64,000 bases of DNA. Source: Cenococcum geophilum 1.58 (Eukaryota > Ascomycota > Dothideomycetes > Gloniales > Gloniaceae). Below, piece after piece: positions 1-10,500 of the stretch. The position numbers and the translations under genes were made by a program. The stretch lies in assembly GCA_001692895.1 (NCBI GenBank), contig KV748185.1, forward strand, positions 2,480,001 to 2,544,000, read 5' to 3'. Position 1 is the first letter of the stretch; each line of letters opens with the position of its first letter. Below the pieces are notes generated by a model, which worked only from the letters and a program-made list of their open reading frames with translations, was not told the DNA's origin and made no database searches.

Positions 1-717
1 AAGCAGCGCTAAGAGCGACTTGTATTTGCCTACTAGGTAAGCTCATAGACGATTAAAGACTAGCTTAAGATTATATGGATAGACAAATCTGTAATACACT
101 ATAGTGGCTACTAGTATGTCTTTGTAACTTAACAGCCTTACAAATAATTTTACCCCCACTGCCTTCGGCTAAGACTCTGTAATATACTTTATATAATAAT
201 TTGGGCTTGCTTTGCGGGTATTAAGAAAGGGCCTCTAGTCTTTTAGAATAAGTAGGAATGGGGTAATATTACGGCTTAAGGCTTTTAAGATTATATTTAC
301 CTAAGCCTAAAGAACTTCTACGAATACTATAATAGGGAGTATTATATATATATTAATGCCCCCTAGTCGTTTAATCCTACCCCATCTATTATATAAATAG
401 ACGGCGTACCCACATACAAAGCTTAATCTACTATAGCTAGATTCGCAGCTAACTAAATCTAACTACTTAATTGGCCTTTAAATAGCCCTAATCTTAACCC
501 AATTAAAGCTCTTTAAAAGATAATAAAGGAATAAATTACCTAGTGTTGTAATAAGCCTCATACGGAGGAGTAGATGCAATAGACAATTTAGGAGGAGTAG
601 GATAAGATTATGGAAGAAGATTTATACCGACTTATCGTATCTATGAGGCAACGCGTACGCGACGTAATTATAGCCGAAGGGGGCATAACTAAGTGGTAGA
701 TTTAGGTGAGAACTTAA
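1..717 (+). pseudogene. Tc1/mariner-type DDE transposase relic (5' end outside window)
   Basis: The plus-strand frame ending at the TAA at 715-717 reads through many TAA/TAG codons where Gln or Trp is expected. It gives the C-terminal half of a Tc1/mariner transposase (DDE_3 type). Recognisable pieces are a W-G-x-I-T-A-like block near 250-280, a segment like D-G-V-P-T-Y-K-A near 400-425, and the family hallmark W-P-x-N-S-P-N-L-N-P-I near 470-505, where the first Asn of N-L-N stands for an expected Asp. The tail is basic and ends just before 717. All disabling changes seen are of the CpA>TpA or TpG>TpA type, so this is a RIP-killed copy. The N-terminal helix-turn-helix part and left inverted repeat lie outside the window. 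No clear right terminal repeat was found. Confidence 0.8.
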
Positions 718-972
718 AGGAAGGAATTAAATACTCGTTTGGCAATTTAACGATCGCTTGATTGCTCCTCTATAGAAATCAGTATATAGGCAAAATCCCT
801 TACAATCGCTTGATTTGAAAAGCTTCATTTAATTTTGATATGGGCGTCTTTCTAAGCGTGCTGATCCGTCGGAGACTAACTCTATTTAACCTAGTAAAAC
901 AGACGGCGTTCTCCGAATGATCAGCGGCGCTAATAAGGTACTTACAGCGAGATGCGCTAGGGTGGTGTAGTA
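718..972. other. Short intergenic stretch next to the Tc1 relic
   Basis: No gene is seen. A short motif, CGCTTGATT, occurs twice about 55 bp apart (near 754 and 805); it could belong to the end of the Tc1-like element but does not form an obvious inverted repeat. Base composition rises toward normal after about 830. Confidence 0.4.
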
Positions 973-1121
973 TACAAGGGGGTAACACGAACGGGTCAGA
1001 CGGCCCTCCCAGCTAGTATGCTAGCAGAATAATACAGCCCAACCATTTTGCAAAGGTTCGCTTATTTTGATAACATACTAGCAGGGAGGGCCGTCTGACC
1101 CGTTCATGTTACCCCCTTGTA
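973..1121. repeat. Foldback/MITE-like element with 48-bp inverted arms
   Basis: The left arm (973-1020) and right arm (1074-1121) are reverse complements at about 46 of 48 positions, with a 53-bp spacer. The outer ends read TACAAGGGGGTAAC and GTTACCCCCTTGTA. It carries no coding capacity and no visible flanking duplication. Unlike its surroundings it is GC-rich and nearly free of RIP-type changes. It resembles a small non-autonomous DNA element or two facing copies of one short repeat; the third copy at 1179-1222 favours the latter. Confidence 0.7.
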
Positions 1122-1178
1122 GGTCAAGAAATAAGCGAGTCCAAAGTGACATAGCGGGACTAGGTTATTTCGTTCACC

Positions 1179-1222
1179 GTACTAGCAGGGGCGTCTAACC
1201 TGTTTATGTTACCCCCTTATAC
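1179..1222 (+). repeat. Third, diverged copy of the foldback arm
   Basis: This segment repeats the right arm of the 973-1121 foldback in the same orientation (GTACTAGCAGG ... GTTACCCCCTTATAC). It has a small internal deletion and several C-to-T changes, so the arm is a repeat unit found at least three times within 250 bp. Confidence 0.65.
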
Positions 1223-2117
1223 AGGGTTGTATACGGCCAGCTTCACCCCCCCCCCCTTTAGCAAGCGCTGTGAGATTTCAAATTCGGTATAACGTAACAG
1301 CCACCCCAACGAGGGTATAAGTAAACAGCTATAGTACCACTTAAGAAATAAATATATATACCCCCCTTATATAGTTATATATTTAGGCGGCAAATAAAAG
1401 CTTAAGGTTATCCTAATTAAAAACCACCTTATATAGCTTTATTTAGAGTTATTTAAGGATTACTAAGTAACCTAGGGTAGTAATAAAAAGCCTAATTAGT
1501 TCTTTATAGTTTAGGTTTTAGGGTTTTAGGGATACTATATAGGGTACTTCACCAAATTGATTACTACCGCTTTGGAAGCGACTATTCGAAATTCCCACCA
1601 GTGATAGCAATAATCAGTTATGCATGGGCCATCTCAAAATTTCGATGACGGAAACAACTGCAATAATCTTCTGCTCTGTATTTCTTAGTTACAGCAATCA
1701 TATAACTCCTAGATAAAATATACATAACCGGGTACATAATTGCCTAAAACTGCATGGGAATAGCTATAATCGGGTTGATTATATAATCATAATCGTCCAA
1801 TTTAGCTTATATAGTTATTGCCATCACCAAATTGCGCTATTACAGTATAATCAACAAGAGGCTGAGCAAAGCGTTTCCTTCTAGCCTATGCAGCATTACA
1901 ACTGCTGAGCATCAACATAGCTATTCTGAACTATCTGCCTCCTGTCTTGCCCTGCCACAGAGAGAAGTGTCCTGACCGTTCTCTGACAGCCCGCGACATC
2001 ATCCGGCAACATCTTTTACAGTCTTTGGTTGCCTCTTCACCATCTCCAAATTCTTCATAACCTGCTTTCTGGAAGGCCAAGCGGCCGTTTAGATATGTGC
2101 CGCTGTAGGTAGGTAAA
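1223..2117. other. Intergenic region downstream of the HET gene
   Basis: No gene is recognised. 1223-1260 includes a C homopolymer. 1300-1560 is AT-rich, TpA-rich relic sequence without identifiable domains. From about 1560 the composition becomes that of ordinary host DNA and probably includes the 3' untranslated region and terminator of the HET gene, whose stop codon is at 2118-2120 on the minus strand. Confidence 0.5.
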
Positions 2118-4759
2118 TCAAGAAATTCGAAAGGTTCGTAAGGAATTGGACTCTGCTTCCATAGAGTCTAAAGCCTCTCCATTCATATATCCATCGAGAT
2201 AACATTCTCCAATAAACTCATACTCTTCCTGGGAATGGCGCTGCCGTAGCAGCAGTGGAACACTACAGCCAAAGAGGACGCATATAATATCACCTTTCTT
2301 AGCCTTGATCGGTGCCATTCCAAGCATACCTTTCTCTGATATCAGAAGACGGCGATTCATTATTTTTGTCGTATCACGGAATCTTGCTAGAAAAGACTCC
2401 ACATCCGATAGATCGAAAAGAGATGCTCTGGATGTTGGTATAGACTCCGCAGCCCGCTTGGAAAGGGATTCTATGTCCGATCCTTGTACTTTGAGTGATT
2501 TGTTCTGCAAAAACCAGTTTATAAACATCGGGTGGACTTTAGAGAGGCGAGACTTAGCTGTGGAACAGAACAATTGAAAATCCTTAAGGTATGTTTCAAT
2601 CGGCGATGGGTGCCTAAGGTAAACGTCCTTTCGATCAAGAACTAAACAGCGACAGATTTTCATCATAAGATGATAAGCGTCATCAACCTTACTGTCATTT
2701 TGATTTACCGGTGGAACGTTAACAACGGACGTAGACGGAACCATGGGACATTGCGCGCAGCCACCAAGGCCATCAACGAAGTCGAGAAAAATGCCTTCAC
2801 ATAATATCGACCCAGGAGCATCAAATCTGACATGGGGCTTTTTGCTCCTTGAGGCGGAGTACATCACAGAATAGTCTAAAGCCCCTAAAGGCCGGAGATT
2901 TCCGATATGGTTCCGCGCACTCTGACTGACCATCAGCGGAATCACTGTTGGATCGACTTTTGTTCTCCAGTCTGGGACCCAGGAAGGAAGTGAGGATTTC
3001 GAGCTCGTATCCGAACTATGGAATAATTGTGCGAAGCAAATAGCATCCAGGCTTTGATGCATCTTAATAAAGGACTTGATAAGCTCAGAATAGACGTCTT
3101 CAGTGGTGGCGTTGTAGTTTGGCCGAACAATAGATTCAGCATCAGCAGCTAAACCAAGAAGAGAGTAGATACGGTCTCTTGGATCAGTCGCATTGTTATC
3201 ACTGAAGTAAGCCATTATTGCGATCAATGATATTCCGCTCAAATGATTGGAATCGTGGCTTCCGCTATTTCTAAACCACTGCACAAGTCGGCGCCGATTC
3301 CAAGTGGCATTGAAAGCTGCTCTGCTGATTGGAAAGCCTTCCGAGCCGCTGCACAACCGCAGCCCATACAAAGCAGACCTTAGATCCGATAGACTGAGAC
3401 TTTTACTTCCACAATAGAATGTAACTCGAGGCGAAAGGATAAGTTCTTGTAACGTCCAGACTCTGGTCCACCAAGGCCTAAGGAAGAGTTCGTTTACCGC
3501 AGTCCAATTCGACTCATATTTTTCTGTTCTCAGGCCTAGAGCGTTCATCTTCTTTGATAGTAGGCGCTCATCTTTTCCTGCAGCCACTGCAGCCTGCCGC
3601 CTTTTCCTGCCAAGAAATATTAGGAAATCCATCGCATCGTCGCTGTTTGCTGATCTTTCCCCAAGCCATACTATCGTCTTATCTGCGTGGCAATAGATCT
3701 GACGCATTCGTTGAACTTGAACGCTGCGCTCTTGTAAGTCTTCTGTGTTGATACAGATGGAGTCAATCCACCACCAGGTATTCTTCCAGCGGCTACTCTG
3801 ACGCCGAAACATGTGAATGAAAGGCTTTAAGGACTGGAGTGTCATCAAATCCTTTCCGTCTACAGTAATGGACCAAGTATGCCCCTCCTCTCCCCAAACA
3901 TAAGAGAGTGCAATATATTTCGGACACGTTGGATCACCAAGTCGGAAGGTGTGGAGAATGCCGGCGACTGAGCCGTCCGCGGCATGGGAGATCTGGAGCA
4001 GGCGGATTTCCTCGCCGGAAATTGGCGAGTAAGTGTATGCCCCGGTTGACATTGTAGTCGTAGATTGCGGCATACCTTTGGAATTATGGTTACTCTGCAT
4101 AAGAATGACACTATGCTGCTCCCCCCTGCCTTCGTCTTTGTTCTCCACTTCCTTGTCTTCTTCTTTGGCCCGTTTCTCTTCTTGTGCGGGCTCTTTATGC
4201 TTCTCGTCCGTGTGTTCATAGTCGTGGTGCTCGTCATGGTGTTCGTCGTGAGGTAGAGAACGCGGCTGGCGCATAAAGCAGACGCCAAGAACAGTGACAG
4301 CAACAGCACCGAGAAACCTGCATGACATGTTTATTAGCTATTGTCCTTGAGCCTCTAGCAATGAGCTCGGAAACTCAATAAAGAAAGTTTTGCTATGCCC
4401 CAGCAGGAAAATCACCTAGGATGTCGCGGTACTGACCATGGCATGTCACTGGAAGCAGCTTTCTTTTGCATATTGCCTGCGCTAGCGTAACCACGGCGAG
4501 CTGTCCTCTGAAGGATTCGCTGATATGGGCGAGCGCTGACAGGGCGCAGAGCGCTCGCCAGCCGGGCAATTGCCACGGCGAAGGGAAACTGGCGGGGCGA
4601 AGCTGCAAAGAGTGCAGTTGATGCGGAAAGAGCGACGAGGTGGGCGACAAGGTAGGTGAACAGAAGAGGCTGTATCGCTTCACTAGCGGGTAAAGCCCAC
4701 GGGATCGCGGGCTTTTGTATTCGTCGGTAGATGATGAAGTTTATTCCGCCCGGAGGCAC
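2118..4759 (-). CDS. HET-domain protein fused to a mitochondrial-type N-terminal membrane segment
   Basis: Two exons, complement(2118..4317, 4437..4759), joined by a 119-bp GT-AG intron. Exon 2 gives about 732 residues with no stop. HET-domain blocks are clear: A-L-S-Y-V-W-G, then W-W-W-I-D-S-I-C-I-N-T with Q-V-Q-R-M-R-Q-I-Y, then R-P-W-W-T-R-V-W-T-L-Q-E and D-P-R-D-R-I-Y-S-L-L-G; the C terminus (F-I-G-E-C-Y-L-D-G) is also typical. Such proteins act in heterokaryon incompatibility and regulated cell death. Splicing creates S-D-M-P-W-F followed by a hydrophobic helix (L-G-A-V-A-V-T-V-L-G-V-C-F-M) and a His/Glu/Lys-rich stretch. Ahead of it exon 1 has an Arg-rich, acid-free presequence ending R-R-G-Y-A-S-A. 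This arrangement resembles, from memory, a small mitochondrial inner-membrane protein of Pezizomycotina. The start is unsure: ATG at 4759 (840 aa), GTG at 4576 in good context (779 aa), or ATG at 4471 (744 aa, no presequence). The gene is intact although RIP-mutated transposons flank it. Confidence 0.85.
4318..4436 (-). other. Intron of the HET fusion gene
   Basis: On the minus strand the donor is GTCAGT (from 4436) and the acceptor ATGCAG ends at 4318. An AGCTAATAAAC branch-site-like sequence lies about 20 nt before the acceptor. Splicing joins CCA-TG to G-TTT, making Pro-Trp-Phe and keeping one frame. Unspliced, the exon-2 frame would begin at an ATG at 4328, inside the intron, and would lack the presequence. 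Confidence 0.8.
4437..4576 (-). other. Presequence-coding part of exon 1, with GTG where an ATG is expected
   Basis: Read from 4576, the exon begins G-T-G inside the context TTCGCCGTGGCA and codes 46 residues with seven Arg and no acidic residue before the R-R-G-Y-A-S-A cleavage-like site. The preceding 180 bp are pyrimidine-rich like a 5' UTR, although the same frame stays open to an ATG at 4759. I infer that the ancestral start was the codon at 4574-4576 and was changed A-to-G, or that a non-AUG start is used. Confidence 0.5.
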
Positions 4760-5039
4760 TAAGCCTAAAGGGCACTAGTGCTATATTACATATTTTCGCT
4801 TCTTTTAGTCTCGCCATATTCTCGTACAAGCCCGTACATATGCCTTACTTAGTACTCCCTAGTGTTACTAATACCTTATTCTGCAAGATCTCGTAGGTAG
4901 TTAGTAGCAGGTAGTCTTAGGGGGCTGTTCCTCTAAGTGTTTATTATTCTATCTTCGGCGATTAAAGCAAGATCTGCTAGTGGCACAAGGGTGCGTAGTG
5001 TGGGTTAGTCAAAGCGTAAGGGGGGGGGGTTTAACTGTG

Positions 5040-6312
5040 GTGGGCGGGTTATTAATCCAGTTCTGCCTTAAGTCGTCCAGTGGCTATTATATATTTTACT
5101 ATCGTTCGGACCACGTCCACATTTAGTATCCACTGTCTAGGGTTAAATAGCGCCTTGCCCCTAAGGTAGAAGGATAAGCTACCTCATTTTATATCTGTTT
5201 GCTATAGCATTTATTCTTAATACGCTATCCATTTTATACACCTAAAGAGGAAATATTCTACTGTTTCTCTTGCTTATCCGTAGTTATATTAATCTAATTC
5301 TACCGCTCCAATCTAGTATAGATATCTATTAAGTTATATTATTCCCGTCTATAGCTAGGCCAATACATTTACCTCTTCTTACTTAAAAGAGTTATATAGC
5401 CTACGGGTATATTTACCTAGTAGCGCTATATTTATTTTTCTTAAGTACCTTCCTACTTCTTCTAGTAATATTTTCCTACCCTACTATCTTGCTCTTGCTG
5501 TATTAATTATTACAGCCTTAGCCTAGTGTTATTATCCTTACGGTAGGCGTCCTTATATAGTAGCCCGCCGTGCTATTTCTTTTACCTTCTTACCTAGTGC
5601 GAACTCCCCTTATATTAGGACCCATACCATAAAAATACGGTTACTTCTTTACCTTAGCGTATAGGCTGTATTATAGATCTGTATAATACTTATTTAGCTA
5701 AACTAGTACTTAGGTTAGCTAAGCGCTAGTAGTACCGCCTAATTATTAGTAAATATAGTAATCTATCTCCCCTATAGATCTAGTAGTAGGCATCTTATCG
5801 CCAATAATATTGCTATTAGTTTAGCTATATATAGGTTCTATTCTATTCTTAGTTCTAGTATAATTAAGTATATAACAGCTTCCCTATTTAGTGTATTGCT
5901 AAGGGTATTATAAATAATACCTCTTATCCCTATTATGCCTCTCCTCCTAAACGAGCTTATTGCAATCTATATACCTTAAGTAAAGTTAGCGGCTTTAATT
6001 ACCCTATCTTTATCTAGGTTAATACTTATAGGCAGTTAATCCTTCTATAGTGGTACTATATAGGGTTAAATAACCTCTATCTTATCTATTAGTGTATATC
6101 GGTATATATAGGCTATCTTCTATAGTAGGGACGTAAACCTCTAAAGTACCTTTATACGGTGCCTTAAGAGTAAGTTTGTTTTATATAGCGTATAGAGATT
6201 AACCTATAGCTTAGTAGCCCTCTTTAAATACCACTTGCGTACTAACCGTATACTTACTTCGGCTTCCCTAATAACTATAGCTACTATATAGAAAGTTCCT
6301 ATAATTGCCTAC
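5040..6312 (-). pseudogene. LINE1 ORF2, 3' part: RNase H and C-terminal zinc motif
   Basis: The minus-strand frame continues ORF2 beyond the Gypsy1 insertion. After the junction (I-I-G-T-F) come an RNase H-like region (A-I-R-C-L-L-L-D-L near 5800) and a terminal cysteine motif ending near 5150 (Y-G-Q-A-R-E-T-V-E-Y-F-L-F-R-C), followed by the typical A-T-G-R-L-K ending near 5060. Trp and Gln codons are stops throughout. Removing Gypsy1 and one copy of its target duplication restores a continuous frame at the junction (G-A-Q-A-I-I-G), which confirms the nesting. Confidence 0.75.
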
Positions 6313-6736
6313 TATAACGGAACCTTATAGCAAGAACTACAATGGGCTTGTTAATAGGCTAGGTATGTAGGTAATATAAGTTAAAGTTAACAACGTAATA
6401 ATAACTGGTAGAGTGGTTACCTAATAGATTAACTCTAATTATATTCTAAGAATTACTATAAGGAAGGAACTATCTAGGTAGGGACTAAGGGTCCTTAAAT
6501 ATACAATTGTACTCCTATAAAATCCTTCTTGTATGTGATATACGTATACTCTATCTACTCTATTACGGATCCTATAGATCCTATAGATTATATAGATCAC
6601 CCTACGTAACCTTGGTTACCATTCTTTGTTATATAGCTCTATTGGCTTTATCCTAGACCGTGCTTATATTAACCAACTAGCTTCTTCCGTCTCTTCTCTA
6701 AGTAGTCGTAACATTGTACTTAAAGCGTCCGTAACA
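6313..6736 (-). repeat. Gypsy1 3' LTR
   Basis: 424 bp, beginning TATAACGGAACC (from TGTAACGG) and ending GCGTCCGTAACA on the plus strand. It matches the LTR at 13863-14286 along its whole length, with differences mainly C/T and G/A. The same LTR family recurs at 30187, 37743, 61477 and, split, at 23004. Confidence 0.9.
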
Positions 6737-6949
6737 CCATCTCCCTCCTCTTTATTTTTATCCTTAAAGATTTAAAATATCTCTAAGTCGTTTACTAGAG
6801 GTATAATATCCGTCTAATTAATTTAGTTAATATCCTTACTTATTATACCTAAAGCAATTTCTTCTTCTTCTATAGCCCGCCGGTCTCGTACCGTTGCTAT
6901 TATATTATCTCTTAGTGAGATTATACTATCTCCATATTCACGTTATTTA

Positions 6950-7500
6950 AAAGAGGGGTTAGTTTATATTACGCTAGCGAGTCCATCTTCGCAATAACCG
7001 TCCTCTTATTTGGAGTACACTAAAGCGAATATTTATTTATCTGTAACGTTTGCTCCGTTTCTAATGCTAAATATACGCAACCTATTACTCTTAATAGTCG
7101 TCTAGTTCCCTAATTAATTTGTCTTAGGGTCTTATATTTAATCTACTGCTACGCGGCTAGATAATAAACTGTCTATTACTCTAGCGGAATTATATTATTC
7201 CTATAATGCTAAATAAGAGGCTGCTAAAGCTTAGCAAAGAGCCCTTAACTCTCGTCTTACTACGTCTACTCAGTTAATTCGTCTTAAGAAGGTTTATAAG
7301 AAGGTCCGTTTTAAGGAGTAGAAACTTATAGAATAAGGCTTATAGGAACTTAGCAATAAAAGAACGAATTCTCTTCTAATAGAGAAGGAAATAGCTCTAA
7401 GTAGCTCGGCAACTGCTCTTCTTAGGTCCCCCTTAGGTGACTTATTCTTTAGCGATCCTTCTTTATTAATACTGCCTAACCTAATCTCTTTTAATACTCC
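6950..7500 (+). pseudogene. Opposite-strand accessory ORF of the Gypsy1 chromovirus
   Basis: On the plus strand, opposite to pol, a RIP-broken but readable frame lies between chromodomain and 3' LTR. It begins with a Cys pair (C-N-V-C), then T-Q-P-I-T-L, and continues into a basic, coiled-coil-like stretch (Q-L-I-R-L-K-K-V-Y-K-K-V-R-F-K-E) and L-I-E-Q-G-L-Q-E-L, ending near a D-P-S-L-L motif. A frame change occurs between the Cys part and the coil part. The same protein is readable at 30890-31420 and, in its coil part, at 22300-22700 (minus). The pattern resembles, from memory, repeat-associated hypothetical proteins of filamentous fungi. Function unknown. Confidence 0.6.
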
Positions 7501-7519
7501 TATACCTTTCTCCTAGCGT

Positions 7520-10500
7520 CCTTTAAATTCTCTAGTAGTTTCTAAGTAGTCTTATTATAGCCTATCTACTTAACCTTATACTATGTTTTATTGTCAATAT
7601 CCTTATAACTAACGATCTTTAAAACTTGCCATTTATCTTCTTCCTATCCTCTATATATATCTGCTTTATAAACTAGTGGCTTAATATTCCTATATGCTAG
7701 CTCTAGTATTATAATATACTATATAGGGTAGATCTTTATCTTAGCTAGTAGGTTTAACTTAAATATAACCGGTGAAATCCTTTATATAATTTTAAAAGGT
7801 CCTAGTCTAACGTGGTCTAACTTCTTACTTAGTCGTTAACTCTTAAAAATTTTATGTAGTAGCTACACCTTATCTCCCTCCTTAAGATCTAGTCCTTTAG
7901 ATCTCTTAGTATTATAGTACCTTTTCATTTTTTCTTATACTTTCTTTACTAATTCTATAAGGTCTGCATAAAGATTTATTAACGTCTTTATTCTTTCTTT
8001 AGCTATACTACTTATCTTCTTTACTTACTATAGTAACAATAATGTCCTTAGCTTATATCCGTAATTTGCCTTAAATAGTAATATACCTATTCCTTCTTAT
8101 AGCGTTGCGTTATATATAAACTGTATAACTAGTAATAGCAATACCTAATTGTTCTGTGCGTAATTAATATAGTACCTTAGATACTATTTTAGTATCTAAT
8201 TTAGTCTTTCCGTCTAACTGTCTGTCTACGGATAATATACGGTGGAAGTTACTGCTTAAACTTCTTACTCTGCTAAAAATACCTCCTAAAATACTACTAC
8301 GAATCTTAGATCTCTATCCGATATAATCTTACTTAGTACTCTATATCTTACAAACACTTCTTTAATATAGATTCTAGCAACATCTTCCGCTAAGATTTCT
8401 TCTATATATGCTATAAAGTATCCCTACTTTATAAGCTTATCTACTATTACTAAGATTATATTATAATCTTATCTGGTAATAGGATCTCTTAACTTTAGTA
8501 ACTTAATAATAAAGTCCCATAATATAACCTCCTATAGTCTCTCTAGTATTTTAATAGGTTATAGCCCTCTATATAGCTTATACCTTATTAGTTTATTTCT
8601 TTAGCAATCTAGACACTCTTTTATTACTTTTCTTATAATATTCTAAATCCCGTTAATAATATATTCTTCTTAAAGTCTTAACACTAAGCCCGTAGCTCCA
8701 TTATGTCCTTAAGTTAATCCCTTATAGAAGTCCTCTACAAACTGCTCTACTATACTTCTTAGGATATACTTTACTTCTCGATTTTTGTATATATCCATCT
8801 ATAAATCTTCTAGCTATATCTCTAGAATTCTTTATACCTAAAAGCTTTCTAGTATCTTGTAGGCTTTTCCTAGTTTATCACTCTCTTAAGTTACTACGAT
8901 TTTTAGGTAATTATACCTAATCAATCCGTCTGTATCTTTTTGTAGTAAGGCCCCTAATGCCTTCTTATTGTTTTATAGTTTAGTTTTCCAACTTAAAGCG
9001 TCTGCTTACGTATTATCTGTACCTTTAGTATACTAAATCTTAAAATAGTATTCTATAAGTATCTCTACCCATCTAACCTATCTTTAGTTAAGTTCCTTTA
9101 TCATTAAGAATCCTATTAGGTTCTTATAATCTATCTTAACTATAAATAGTTTCTCTGTGCCTTATAAGAATGCTTTTTATTTTTTTAATACTATAACTAT
9201 ACCTAATAACTCCTTGTTGTAAATGTTATAGTTTAACTCCAGTAGTATTATCTTTCGACTATAGTATACTACTAGGTGCCATCCATCTTAATGTTTTTAT
9301 ATAAAGTATGCCCCTAGTGCATAGTTTAATATATTTATCTTTACAACCATCTCTAGTCCTAGTTAATAGATCTTAAGAACTGGCTCCTAGGTAAACAATC
9401 TTTTAACTTCTTTAAATAGCTCTTACTATTCCTTTCCCTATGCCTATAGTTCTTCTTTCTTTGTTAATCGCGTAAATGGTTTAATATTCTTTAACTATTA
9501 CGCTATAAACCTTCTACAGTAATTACAAAACCCTAGGAATAACCTTAACTGTATTATATTCTCTAGTTCTTACCAATTTACTATAGCCTTAATCTTCTTT
9601 AGATCTATACTAAGTTGGCCTAGTTTAATAATAAATCTAACGAAATCTGTCTTCCTAGTGAAGAATTCGTATTTTTTAATTACTACTGGTATCTGTTCCT
9701 CTTATAATCTCTTTAAAACCTATTTAACGTATTCTCCGTGTTCTTCCTTAGTTATTAAGTAAATAATAATATTGTTAAGGTATGCTATAACAAATTTATC
9801 TAAGTATTCTTCTAATATACTGTTAATTCGCTTCTAGAACATTACTAGTACGTTTATAAGTCTAAATTACATAACTAATAGTTTATATAGTCCTTCCTTT
9901 AACCTAAAGGCTGCCTTCTATTTATTGCCTTCCTTAATCCAGATCTAATGGTACGCCTATCTTAGATCTATCTTTATAAAGATTCGCGCGTTACCTATCC
10001 TATCTTAGATTTCGCTAATTAAGGGTAAAGGATATTTATCCTTTCTAGTAATACTGTTTAACTGCCTATAGTTAATACACAGCCTTAGTTTACTATTCTT
10101 CTTTAGTATAAATAGTACTAGATAACCCGCTAATAACTATGATGGTCTAATATATCCCTTTTATAAGTTCTCCTAAATAAACTCTTTAAGTACTCTACCT
10201 TCTTCTTCGGTAAGCTTATAGATTAGAAAGAACTTTAGACTTACTCCTAGTTCCAATTCTATCTTATAGTCCTATGCTGTATAATCTAATAGCTTTTTAC
10301 TTTCCGGTAACCATAGTTTCTTACTATACTTATAGTATCTCTTTAGTATATAACTTAAGCCTTACTCAGTCTCTTTATATATTGCTTTAACTTAGTACTA
10401 TACTATCTTAGCTTGTTATCGCATCTTATAGCGTTAAGTATCTCTAATATTGACCTAACCTGTAATCCAATCGATCTTTGGATTGTATTTCTATAACTAA

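Noticed and set aside
3860..4309. Minus-strand open frame of 149 codons inside the HET gene
   Set aside because: Overlaps the His/Glu-rich and HET-domain start in a different frame; low-complexity composition follows from the real frame.
4393..4683. Minus-strand open frame of 96 codons overlapping exon 1 of the HET gene
   Set aside because: It lies in another frame than the presequence, which has the spliced continuation; it is a shadow of the GC-rich exon.
6700..6900. Sense-strand coding region running from the Gypsy1 interior into the 3' LTR
   Set aside because: A minus-strand frame (L-V-N-D-L-E-I-F, then V-T-D-A-L-S-T-M) is partly shared with Gypsy2 and Gypsy3, but competing frames look equally plausible, so no feature was called.
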